Source: Candidatus Bipolaricaulota bacterium (GTDB taxonomy: Bacteria; Bipolaricaulota; Bipolaricaulia; Bipolaricaulales; Bipolaricaulaceae). From it: a stretch of DNA of 11,809 nt. Both the position numbers and the translations under genes were made by a program. The notes beneath the pieces were generated by a model, which saw only the letters and a list, made by a program, of their open reading frames with translations, did no database searches and was not told the origin of the DNA. The first letter of the stretch is position 1. Each line of letters begins with the position of its first letter. This document shows positions 6,703 through 11,809 of the stretch, in pieces. The stretch lies in the NCBI GenBank assembly GCA_015661965.1, contig DQVA01000298.1, positions 1 to 11,809 of the forward strand, read 5' to 3'.

Positions 6703-7161
6703 TTAAAAGTTAATGTACAAGCCCGCCCCTGGCATAATGTACCCCACAAAAGTTCCTCCCGATTGGAAGCCAAAGAAGCGGGCTTGGATGTAGACTCCGG
6801 CTGCCTCGGAAATCGGAAGAGAAAGACCAGCTAGCGCGTTTACTGTGAACAGCCCAGCCGCTATGCCACCCCCGGTTTCTATGTAAGCCCCCCCGCCAGC
6901 ACCGAAGTAAGGCTGGAAGGCGTCAAGCTCAACGGTGATTAGGAATGTAGCGTCTACAGTGAATGCTGAAAATCCACCGGCTGAAAACATCGTGCCTGCG
7001 TTGAATCGCATAGCCGTAATCTCGCTAAAGCTCACCTCGACGAATGCGTCGATAACGGGGGTCCCCATCCAAAAGCTCCCGCCTACTCCCAACTTTCCTT
7101 GTGAGAGTGCTGGCGCCGCAAGTAATGCCACAACCGCCAATACTGCTGCCGTCCTCCTCAC
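6703..7161 (-). CDS. Small exported beta-barrel-like outer-membrane protein
   Basis: A 152-residue protein with a clean Sec signal: MRR, a hydrophobic core to about residue 16, then APALS, with likely cleavage after Ser20 and a ~132-residue mature form. The mature part is Gly/Phe/Ala-rich with alternating hydrophobic strands, contains no cysteine, and ends in GLYINF; a terminal Phe is the usual signal for beta-barrel insertion by the BAM machinery. Size suits an 8-strand barrel. I recognise no specific family. The GTG start is set by a strong AAGGAGGAGG (7180-7171). The gene is a stand-alone unit with its own promoter (7191-7220) and terminator (6646-6684). Sampled segments are about 50% G+C against more than 60% around it, which may reflect high expression, lower constraint or transfer. 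A periplasmic or surface protein that is not a barrel remains possible. Confidence 0.75.
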   Translation of the reverse strand: MRRTAAVLAVVALLAAPALSQGKLGVGGSFWMGTPVIDAFVEVSFSEITAMRFNAGTMFSAGGFSAFTVDATFLITVELDAFQPYFGAGGGAYIETGGGIAAGLFTVNALAGLSLPISEAAGVYIQARFFGFQSGGTFVGYIMPGAGLYINF

Positions 7162-7190
7162 GTGATTCCACCTCCTCCTTGAGATACATC

Positions 7191-7220
7191 ATTCTAAGGC
7201 CGCGCCCACCCTTAGGGCAA
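7191..7220 (-). promoter_or_regulatory. Sigma70-type promoter of the outer-membrane-like gene
   Basis: On the minus strand, TTGCCC (7220-7215, 4 of 6 to the -35 consensus), an 18-base spacer, then TAGAAT (7196-7191, 5 of 6 to the -10). Transcription would begin near 7184, leaving a leader of about 23 bases that contains the strong ribosome site. Position and spacing fit the gene well. Confidence 0.6.
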
Positions 7221-7323
7221 AGGCATTTGAGGAACGCCCCGGCAAGACAAGGGTTCGTTCCGTTCGTCACCGATCGTAGCCGCTTGGGCAGGGGCAGGGG
7301 GTGTGAACGGCGAGGTCATTGAG

Positions 7324-7352
7324 TTGATCTTTAACCCGGATCCGCTTATACA
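7324..7352 (+). promoter_or_regulatory. Sigma70-type promoter of the sugar operon
   Basis: TTGATC (7324-7329, 4 of 6 to the -35 consensus), a 17-base spacer, and TATACA (7347-7352, 4 of 6 to the -10). The predicted start near 7359-7360 falls inside the first LacI-type operator-like site, the classic arrangement for repression. A leader of about 105 bases would precede the binding-protein gene. Confidence 0.5.
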
Positions 7353-7354
7353 TT

Positions 7355-7368
7355 TGCGAGCGTTTGCG
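7355..7368 (+). promoter_or_regulatory. LacI-family operator-like site 1
   Basis: TGCGAGCGTTTGCG is a partial palindrome about the central CG (7361-7362) and fits the general LacI-family pattern TGNAANCGNTNNCA at all but two fixed positions. It covers the predicted transcription start. Its right half, GTTTGC, is the complement of the GCAAAC half of site 2. The binding protein is unknown and not encoded here. Confidence 0.45.
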
Positions 7369-7384
7369 GAAAGGGGGGTGAGAG

Positions 7385-7432
7385 ATGGAACACCTGTATA
7401 GCGGCGGCTCTGAACAGGGCCAAATCCATTAG
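7385..7432 (+). CDS. Possible 15-residue leader peptide
   Basis: A short frame, ATG to TAG, encodes MEHLYSGGSEQGQIH. It lies in the predicted leader of the sugar operon, between the two operator-like sites, and is preceded by a G-rich ribosome-like site GGGGGGTGA (7373-7381) 3 bases before the ATG. It has no run of a single amino acid as in classical attenuators. The frame ends 31 bases before the binding-protein start. It may be chance; the well-placed ribosome site is the only positive evidence. Confidence 0.25.
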   Translation: MEHLYSGGSEQGQIH

Positions 7433-7437
7433 CAAGT

Positions 7438-7451
7438 TGCAAACGGTTTAA
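7438..7451 (+). promoter_or_regulatory. LacI-family operator-like site 2
   Basis: TGCAAACGGTTTAA, with AAAC/GTTT arms around the centre, matches the general LacI-family pattern TGNAANCGNTNNCA at all but one fixed position. Its central CG (7444-7445) is 83 bp from that of site 1, about 8 helical turns, so one regulator could bind both on the same DNA face and loop the promoter. It abuts the ribosome site AAGGAGG (7452-7458). Confidence 0.5.
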
Positions 7452-7463
7452 AAGGAGGGGGAA

Positions 7464-8432
7464 GTGCGCAATCTAAGGAATCTATTGATCGCGGCGCTGG
7501 TGGTACTGGGGCTGGGCACGACGGCTTTGGCCGAGGAATTCACGTTCTACGTGGTCTCCCATGGCGGCCCGGGCGATCCGTTCTGGGGCGTGGTGATGAA
7601 GGGGATGCAGGACGCAGCGGCCATGATCACAAACGGCACTGACGACACAGTCAGCGCGATTTACCTTGGCCCGGCTGTGTACTCCCTCACCGAGCTGGTG
7701 AACATGCTCAACAGCGCGATTGCCGCGCGTCCGGATGGGATCGTGGCTACCATCACCGACCCCGCCGCCTTGGACGAGCCGCTGCGCCGGGCCATCGACC
7801 TTGGCATCCCGGTGATCGCCATCAACGTACCCGACCCAAGGCCGGCTGGGGAGAAGATCCCGTACCTGTTCTACGTGGGCGGGGACGAATATCTCTCTGG
7901 ACGCAAGGCCGCTGAGAGGATGCTCGCCGTCAAGACCCCTGCCCGGGCGGTGGTGTTCATCCACGAAGTGGGGCACCACGGCCTCGAGCTCAGGGCTCAA
8001 GGCTTCATGGAGGTAATGGCGGACGCCGGGGTGCCGGCCGATAAGTTGGCCATCGGAACCGATCCTACCCAGGCGGTGGAGATCATCCGCGGATACTTCT
8101 CCGCCAACCTGGACACTGACGCCGTGTTCACTTTGGGACCGATCGGCACTCTTCCCACGGTTACCTTCCTGAAGGAGCAGGGGCTTGTAGGCAAGGTCAT
8201 GCTCGGCTGCTTCGACCTCGACGAAGTCACGCTGAACGCCATCGAGGAGGGGATCGCCATGTTCACCGTCACCCAGCAGCAGTACCTGCAGGGGTATCTC
8301 CCGATCCAGTGGCTCTACCTCTACAACAAGTACGGTTTCCTGCCCGCTAATGACATCCTGACTGGACCGGGATTTGTGGACGCGTCCAATATCGGGTTGG
8401 TGGAAGAGCTGATCATGCAGGGCTACTGGTGA
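7464..8432 (+). CDS. Periplasmic sugar/polyol-binding protein of ABC importer (RbsB-like)
   Basis: Captures the substrate in the periplasm and delivers it to the permease encoded next. The 322 residues start with a Sec signal (MRNLRN, hydrophobic core, ALA; cleavage likely after Ala23) with no lipobox, so the mature protein is soluble, as in two-membrane bacteria. The rest has the two-lobe Peripla_BP_4 pattern: FYVVSHGGPGDPFWGVVMKG at the first strand and helix, a PDGIVATITDPAALDEPLRRAIDLGIPVIAINV region (about 90-122), GGDEYLSGRKAAERML in the hinge, EVGHHGLELRAQGF, and a late FDLDEVTLNAI segment. The GTG start is set by AAGGAGG (7452-7458) 5 bases upstream. First gene of the operon. Family members bind ribose, fructose, inositol and related compounds; the neighbouring iolG favours an inositol-like ligand, by inference. 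Confidence 0.9.
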   Translation: MRNLRNLLIAALVVLGLGTTALAEEFTFYVVSHGGPGDPFWGVVMKGMQDAAAMITNGTDDTVSAIYLGPAVYSLTELVNMLNSAIAARPDGIVATITDPAALDEPLRRAIDLGIPVIAINVPDPRPAGEKIPYLFYVGGDEYLSGRKAAERMLAVKTPARAVVFIHEVGHHGLELRAQGFMEVMADAGVPADKLAIGTDPTQAVEIIRGYFSANLDTDAVFTLGPIGTLPTVTFLKEQGLVGKVMLGCFDLDEVTLNAIEEGIAMFTVTQQQYLQGYLPIQWLYLYNKYGFLPANDILTGPGFVDASNIGLVEELIMQGYW

Positions 8433-8433
8433 T

Positions 8434-9450
8434 ATGGGAAAGGTGACTAATCAGGCGGGGAGGGGAAACACCCCTCCCCGCCTTTCCCTAGAAAGGTTTC
8501 TGACCTGGCTACGGCGACACCCCGAGTTCGGCGCGTTCGCGGGCACGGTGGTCGTATTTATCGGCTTTTCCATTACCGCGACCCGCTTCCTCACCCCTGA
8601 CTCCTTTGCCGGCATCCTGACCGTAGCTGCGGAGCTGGGGATCGTGGCGGCCGGCATCACCTTTCTCATGATCTCGGGGGAGTTCGACCTCTCGGTGGGG
8701 TCCGTCCTTGGGGTAGCTGCCATGATCTTCGCACTGACTGTCAAGGCCGGGTGGCCGGTCCTCGGCAGCTGGATCGTTGCCCTGCTTGCCTCCGCCAGCA
8801 TCGGGTTGATCAATGGCCTGATCGTCACCAAAACGGGGATTCCTTCCTTCATCACTACGCTCGGCGCCATGATGTTCTGGCGCGGGATACTGTTGGCGGT
8901 GACCAAGGGCTTCCCGATCCAGTTCTTCCCTAAGACCATGCCCCCGATGTTCTTCGCTTTAAACGGCCGATTTGTGGGCCAGTTCCGCACTTCGGCGCTG
9001 TGGTTCCTGGGCATCGTCCTGCTCATCAACCTGATCCTCGTTCGCACTCGCTATGGGAACGCCGTGTATGCCACCGGCGGCAACCGCGATGCGGCTCGAG
9101 TGTTGGGCGTGACCACGGACAGGGTGAAGCTCATTAACTTTGTGATATCGGCGGTCTTGGCGGGCCTTGCCGGATGCATCCAGTTCGCGCGCTTCCTCTC
9201 CATCGATCCCACCCGCGGCGTTGGGCTGGAGCTGGAGGCGATCGCGGCGGCAGTCATCGGCGGTACCCTTCTCACAGGCGGGGCCGGCAACTTGGTGGGC
9301 ACCCTGTTCGGCGTGTTGCTCGTGGGCATGGTTCGGTCGGGGTTGGTGCAGTCCGGCGCCCCGGCGTATTGGTACCAGGCCTTCGTTGGGTTGATCGTTG
9401 TGGTCGCCGTGATCGTGAACACGCGCTTGAGGAGGTGGGCACTCGGATGA
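8434..9450 (+). CDS. Sugar ABC importer permease (RbsC/FrcC type)
   Basis: Inner-membrane subunit, 338 residues, with the RbsC-family hallmarks: LTVAAELGIVAAGITFLMISGEFDLSVGSV (about residues 62-92), then GLINGLIVTKTGIPSFITTLGAMMFWRG, GNAVYATGGNRDAARVLGV in the cytoplasmic coupling loop, and GLELEAIAAAVIGGTLLTGGAGN near 268-290. Hydrophobic segments run from about residue 35 to the end; such permeases usually form homodimers. The ATG is 1 base after the binding-protein stop, preceded only by GGTGAT, so translation probably depends on coupling. Residues about 7-17 (QAGRGNTPPRL) are encoded by a strong hairpin (8453-8483), so the N-terminal tail looks shaped by the RNA rather than by protein function. 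The stop overlaps the ATPase start (ATGA). Confidence 0.93.
   Translation: MGKVTNQAGRGNTPPRLSLERFLTWLRRHPEFGAFAGTVVVFIGFSITATRFLTPDSFAGILTVAAELGIVAAGITFLMISGEFDLSVGSVLGVAAMIFALTVKAGWPVLGSWIVALLASASIGLINGLIVTKTGIPSFITTLGAMMFWRGILLAVTKGFPIQFFPKTMPPMFFALNGRFVGQFRTSALWFLGIVLLINLILVRTRYGNAVYATGGNRDAARVLGVTTDRVKLINFVISAVLAGLAGCIQFARFLSIDPTRGVGLELEAIAAAVIGGTLLTGGAGNLVGTLFGVLLVGMVRSGLVQSGAPAYWYQAFVGLIVVVAVIVNTRLRRWALG
8453..8496 (+). promoter_or_regulatory. Strong intra-operon hairpin with competing second stem
   Basis: AGGCGGGGAGGGG (8453-8465) pairs perfectly with CCCCTCCCCGCCT (8471-8483), 13 bp, loop AAACA. Only three T's follow before CCC, so it is at best a partial terminator. A second stem, CCTTTC (8481-8486) with GAAAGG (8491-8496) and loop CCTA, shares the bases 8481-8483, so the two compete. 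It begins 17 bases after the permease ATG. Likely effects are 3'-end protection of the binding-protein mRNA and reduced expression of the downstream membrane genes. Confidence 0.7.
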
Positions 9451-10223
9451 GCGACCAGCCCCTTGTTCAGATGGTCAAGATTTCCAAGAGCTTCGGCACG
9501 GTTCAGGCCTTGAAGGACGTGGATTTCGATGTCCGCCGCCAAGAGGTAATGGGCCTTGTCGGGGATAACGGGGCGGGCAAGTCCACCTTGATCAAGATCC
9601 TCACCGGCGTCTACCCCCCTGACTCGGGGGAGATATATTTTGAGGGCAAGAAAGTGAAAGTTTCCTCCCCGAAGGACGCCCGGGACCTGGGGATCGAAAC
9701 CGTGTACCAGGACCTGGCTTTGATCCCCCTGATGAGCATTTCGCGGAACTTCTTCCTGGGCCGGGAGCCGGTTAAGCAATTTGGCCCCGTCCGCCTCCTG
9801 GACAAGCGCAAGATGGACGAGACGGTCAAGGAAGTGCTGGCCGAGATCGGGATCCGGGTGCGTTCGCCTGACGAGGAAGTGGCGATCCTCTCCGGTGGCG
9901 AGCGCCAATCCGTTGCGATCGGCAGGGCGGTGTACTTCGGAGCGAAGCTCTTGATCCTCGACGAGCCCACCTCTGCCCTCTCCATCCGCGAGACCCACAA
10001 GGTGCTCGATTACATCCTTGAGGCCAAGGGGCGTGGGCTCTCCATCGTTTTCATCACCCACAACATCTATCACGTCTACTCGGTGGCGGATCGGTTTACC
10101 ATCCTTGAACACGGGAGCAAGGTGGCGGAGTTTTCCAAAGGTGAGGTGTCGGCCGAAGAGATCATCGAGATCATTCGCTCCGGCCACCAGGTGGCGACGG
10201 ATAACAATGGAGGGAAGAGTTGA
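9447..10223 (+). CDS. Sugar ABC importer ATP-binding protein, single-domain (FrcA type)
   Basis: ATPase of the sugar importer, 258 residues with one nucleotide-binding domain, unlike the ~500-residue duplicated RbsA. It has Walker A GDNGAGKST (39-47), Q-loop Q88 in TVYQDLALIPLMSI, signature LSGGERQ (149-155), Walker B LLILDEPTSAL (168-178) and switch His205 in ITHN. Single-domain ATPases of this group, such as FrcA, pair as homodimers. The ATG overlaps the permease stop (ATGA) and is served by GGAGGTG (9431-9437) 9 bases upstream. The same frame is open upstream to 9174, inside the permease gene, but that part reads as Arg-rich non-homologous sequence and is excluded. The C-terminal tail (TDNNGGKS) is hydrophilic and unremarkable. 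Confidence 0.94.
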   Translation: MSDQPLVQMVKISKSFGTVQALKDVDFDVRRQEVMGLVGDNGAGKSTLIKILTGVYPPDSGEIYFEGKKVKVSSPKDARDLGIETVYQDLALIPLMSISRNFFLGREPVKQFGPVRLLDKRKMDETVKEVLAEIGIRVRSPDEEVAILSGGERQSVAIGRAVYFGAKLLILDEPTSALSIRETHKVLDYILEAKGRGLSIVFITHNIYHVYSVADRFTILEHGSKVAEFSKGEVSAEEIIEIIRSGHQVATDNNGGKS

Positions 10224-11245
10224 GAGCGATAAGGGTCGGAATCATCGGGGCGGGGAGAATTGGGAGGTTGCACGCGGAGAATTTGGTTCGCCGAATCCCA
10301 GGGGCCGAGGCGGTAGCAGTGGCCGACGTGGTGGAGGAGGCCGCCCGCGGGCTGGCCGAGGGACTTGGGATCCCGAACGCCTTCGGGGAACCAAGCCCCA
10401 TCTTAGGGGACCCGTCCATCGACGCCGTCCTCATCTGTTCCAGCACCGATACCCATGCCAGGTTCATCGAACAGGCGGCCCAGGCCGGAAAGCATATCTT
10501 CTGCGAAAAACCCATCGCCTTGGATTTAGAAGAGATTGATCGGGCCCTGGCCGCGGTCGAGCGGGCCGGGGTGATCTTGCAAGTAGGGTTCAACCGCCGC
10601 TTCGATCCCAGCTTCGCCGAGGCCAGGCGCCTCGTGCAGTCCGGGGCCATCGGTAAGCCCCACGTGCTCAGGATCACCTCTCGTGATCCGGCCCCACCCC
10701 CCATCGATTACATCAAGGTCTCCGGTGGCATCTTCCTGGACATGACCATCCACGATTTCGATATGGCCCGCTTCCTCATGGGGGAGGAGGTGGTGGAGGT
10801 GTTCGCCAGCGGCACAGTGTTGGTGGATCCGAAGATCGGCGAGGTCGGCGACGTGGACACGGCCGTGGTCACCCTCCGGTTTTCAAGCGGGGCCCTGGGG
10901 GTGATCGATAACTCCCGCCGGGCGACCTACGGGTACGACCAGCGGGTGGAGGTGTTCGGGGAGCGGGGGATGGTGCGGGTGGAGAACCCCAAGCCCCACC
11001 AGGCCGTACTCTCCTCGGAGGACGGCGATTACAGCCCGCCTCTGTTGCACTTCTTCGTGGAGCGCTACGCCGAGTCCTATGTCCGCGAACTGACGGATTT
11101 CCTCTCTTGCGTCCGGGAGGGGAAACAGCCACCGGTCACGGGCCGCGACGGGAAAATCCCGGTGGTAATGGGGTATGCAGCCAAGCGGTCCTTGGAAGAG
11201 GGACGGCCCGTGAAGCTCTCAGAGATTGACCCCTCCCTGGGTTGA
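10220..11245 (+). CDS. iolG: Myo-inositol 2-dehydrogenase family oxidoreductase (Gfo/Idh/MocA)
   Basis: NAD(P)-dependent cytoplasmic dehydrogenase, 341 residues. Rossmann motif GIIGAGRIG (7-15), EKPIALD with catalytic Lys97, GFNRRFDPSF, and ITSRDPAPPPIDY followed by KVSGGIFLDMTIHDFDMARF, in which D174 and H178 correspond to the catalytic Asp and His of Bacillus subtilis IolG. The long match through this block and through VLVDPKIGEVGDVDTA and VIDNSRRATYGYDQRVEVFG is the signature of IolG rather than a generic family member. The expected reaction is myo-inositol to scyllo-inosose (2-keto-myo-inositol); related inositols or hexoses are possible. The start is TTG within the ATPase stop (TTGA, 4-base overlap), supported by GGAGG (10209-10213) 6 bases upstream; no ATG or GTG gives a full Rossmann fold. 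Confidence 0.92.
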   Translation: MRAIRVGIIGAGRIGRLHAENLVRRIPGAEAVAVADVVEEAARGLAEGLGIPNAFGEPSPILGDPSIDAVLICSSTDTHARFIEQAAQAGKHIFCEKPIALDLEEIDRALAAVERAGVILQVGFNRRFDPSFAEARRLVQSGAIGKPHVLRITSRDPAPPPIDYIKVSGGIFLDMTIHDFDMARFLMGEEVVEVFASGTVLVDPKIGEVGDVDTAVVTLRFSSGALGVIDNSRRATYGYDQRVEVFGERGMVRVENPKPHQAVLSSEDGDYSPPLLHFFVERYAESYVRELTDFLSCVREGKQPPVTGRDGKIPVVMGYAAKRSLEEGRPVKLSEIDPSLG

Positions 11246-11809
11246 TGGCCGGGAAGCTGGGTGCTTGCACTTGGGTGTTCGGGGATTTGCCTCTTTCCCA
11301 GGTGGCACGGGGCCTCTCCCGCCTCGGCTACGAGGGGGTGGAGCTGCTGGGCGATCCTCAGAGGTACCCACCCCGGATCGCCCGCCGGATACTGGCCGAC
11401 CACGGGCTGGAGGTGCTCTCGCTGACCCCCTTGGACGTGGACCTCGCGCACCCCGATCCCGGGGTGCGCCGGGAGGCGCTCGATTACTACTGGGAGCTAT
11501 TGGATTACGCGGCCGAACTGGGGGCCGGGGTCGTTTCCTGCCACGGCCGGGTAGGGCGGGTGCGGCCCATCGCCTCCCAGGCCGAGGAGGGCCGATTGTT
11601 CGTCGAGGGGGTGGCGCGCCTGGCTGCACGGGCCGAGGGGTTGGGGATCTGGTTGGCTCTGGAGGCGCTCAACCGGTACGAATCGCACCTGGTGAACACG
11701 GCCGCCCAGGCCCTGGCGGTGGTGGAGGAGGTGGGGTCGCCGGCCTTGGGGGTGCTGCTCGATACCTATCACATGAACATAGAGGAGGCGGACCTCCCCG
11801 GGGCGATCC
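11245..11809 (+). CDS. TIM-barrel sugar isomerase/epimerase, 3'-truncated by window end
   Basis: Frame from ATG 11245, sharing one base with the iolG stop (TGATG), open to the end of the window; 188 residues are visible. The segment LALEALNRYESHLVNTAAQA followed later by GVLLDTYHMNIEEADL is characteristic of the D-tagatose 3-epimerase/D-psicose epimerase branch of xylose-isomerase-like TIM barrels. E140 and D173 correspond to two metal and catalytic ligands, with H176 nearby; the remaining two (His and Glu) would lie beyond the window. The N-terminus (KLGACTWVFG, GYEGVELLGD) fits the first barrel strands. After iolG it could be an inosose isomerase, a dehydratase-like IolE/IolI relative, or a keto-acid epimerase like the IolO described in Thermotoga maritima; sequence favours an epimerase. 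The specific step is unknown. Confidence 0.88.
   Translation, partial: MAGKLGACTWVFGDLPLSQVARGLSRLGYEGVELLGDPQRYPPRIARRILADHGLEVLSLTPLDVDLAHPDPGVRREALDYYWELLDYAAELGAGVVSCHGRVGRVRPIASQAEEGRLFVEGVARLAARAEGLGIWLALEALNRYESHLVNTAAQALAVVEEVGSPALGVLLDTYHMNIEEADLPGAI

Larger units (their letters stand above)
7162..7463. other. Divergent regulatory region, outer-membrane gene / sugar operon
   Basis: This 302-base gap holds control elements for both flanking genes: a minus-strand promoter at 7191-7220, a plus-strand promoter at 7324-7352, two LacI-type operator-like sites (7355-7368 and 7438-7451), a possible 15-codon leader frame (7385-7432) and the ribosome site of the binding-protein gene (7452-7458). 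A 6-bp inverted repeat, GGAACG (7231-7236) with CGTTCC (7256-7261), lies just upstream of the minus promoter and might be an operator for it. Between about 7262 and 7320 I see only G-rich runs and nothing assignable. Confidence 0.55.

Noticed and set aside
7252..7268. GTTCGTTCCGTTCGTC direct repeat as an iteron or CRISPR-like element
   Set aside because: Only two 6-base units with no further copies, spacer pattern or associated genes.
7395..7400. GTATAG as a second -10 for the sugar operon
   Set aside because: No -35-like hexamer at 15-19 bases upstream (the region is a G run), and it lies within the possible leader frame.
9174..9446. 91-codon upstream extension of the sugar ATPase frame
   Set aside because: Lies wholly within the permease gene in another frame, Arg-rich and non-homologous; ATG 9447 has a ribosome site and the normal ABC N-terminus.
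9051..10187. Long minus-strand open frame (378 codons) opposite the sugar permease and ATPase
   Set aside because: Mirror of GC-rich coding sequence; no domain, signal or ribosome site, while the opposite strand encodes clear family proteins.

Overview
The window is GC-rich chromosomal DNA from a bacterium that probably has two membranes. The evidence for two membranes is a sugar-binding protein exported by a plain Sec signal without a lipobox, and a small exported protein that ends in an outer-membrane-type terminal Phe. Every gene but one small outer-membrane-like gene is compact and GC-rich, with many stop/start overlaps and GTG or TTG starts. Taxon cannot be fixed from the sequence. A deep-branching, possibly thermophilic lineage (Thermotoga-like neighbourhoods, or candidate phyla such as Bipolaricaulota) is a guess. 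There are no rRNA or tRNA genes, insertion sequences, integrases, CRISPR arrays or phage genes.

Layout. (1) 1-3098, plus strand: the end of an operon for an Fe(III)/aminoethylphosphonate/polyamine-type ABC importer. It holds a fused two-domain permease (5' end outside the window), its ATPase with a TOBE tail, and a Cof-type HAD phosphatase that overlaps the ATPase stop. (2) 3155-3937, plus strand: an exported protein with an Ig/BsuPI-like domain and a C-terminal chagasin (I42) cysteine-protease-inhibitor domain. (3) 3918-6608: housekeeping genes rnhA (minus), coaE (plus) and murE (minus), which overlap tail to tail with their neighbours. (4) 6646-7220, minus strand: a free-standing small beta-barrel-like gene with its own promoter and intrinsic terminator, and about 50% GC. 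(5) 7324-11809, plus strand: a sugar/polyol operon. It has a sigma70-like promoter, two LacI-type operator-like sites 83 bp apart, a possible leader peptide, a binding protein, a permease, a single-domain ATPase, a strong myo-inositol dehydrogenase homologue (iolG), and the first 188 residues of a tagatose-3-epimerase-like TIM-barrel isomerase, cut by the window end.

How the genes work together. Region 5 reads as one uptake-plus-catabolism unit. An inositol or ketose-like compound would be bound in the periplasm, imported by a Rbs/Frc-type transporter, oxidised by the IolG homologue and isomerised by the TIM-barrel enzyme. A 13-bp hairpin sits just inside the permease reading frame, where it could keep binding protein in excess over membrane components. 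The most unusual items are the operator/leader/hairpin control layer of this operon, the two-domain secreted protease inhibitor, and a MurE whose substrate-specificity motif reads DNPK instead of DNPR.
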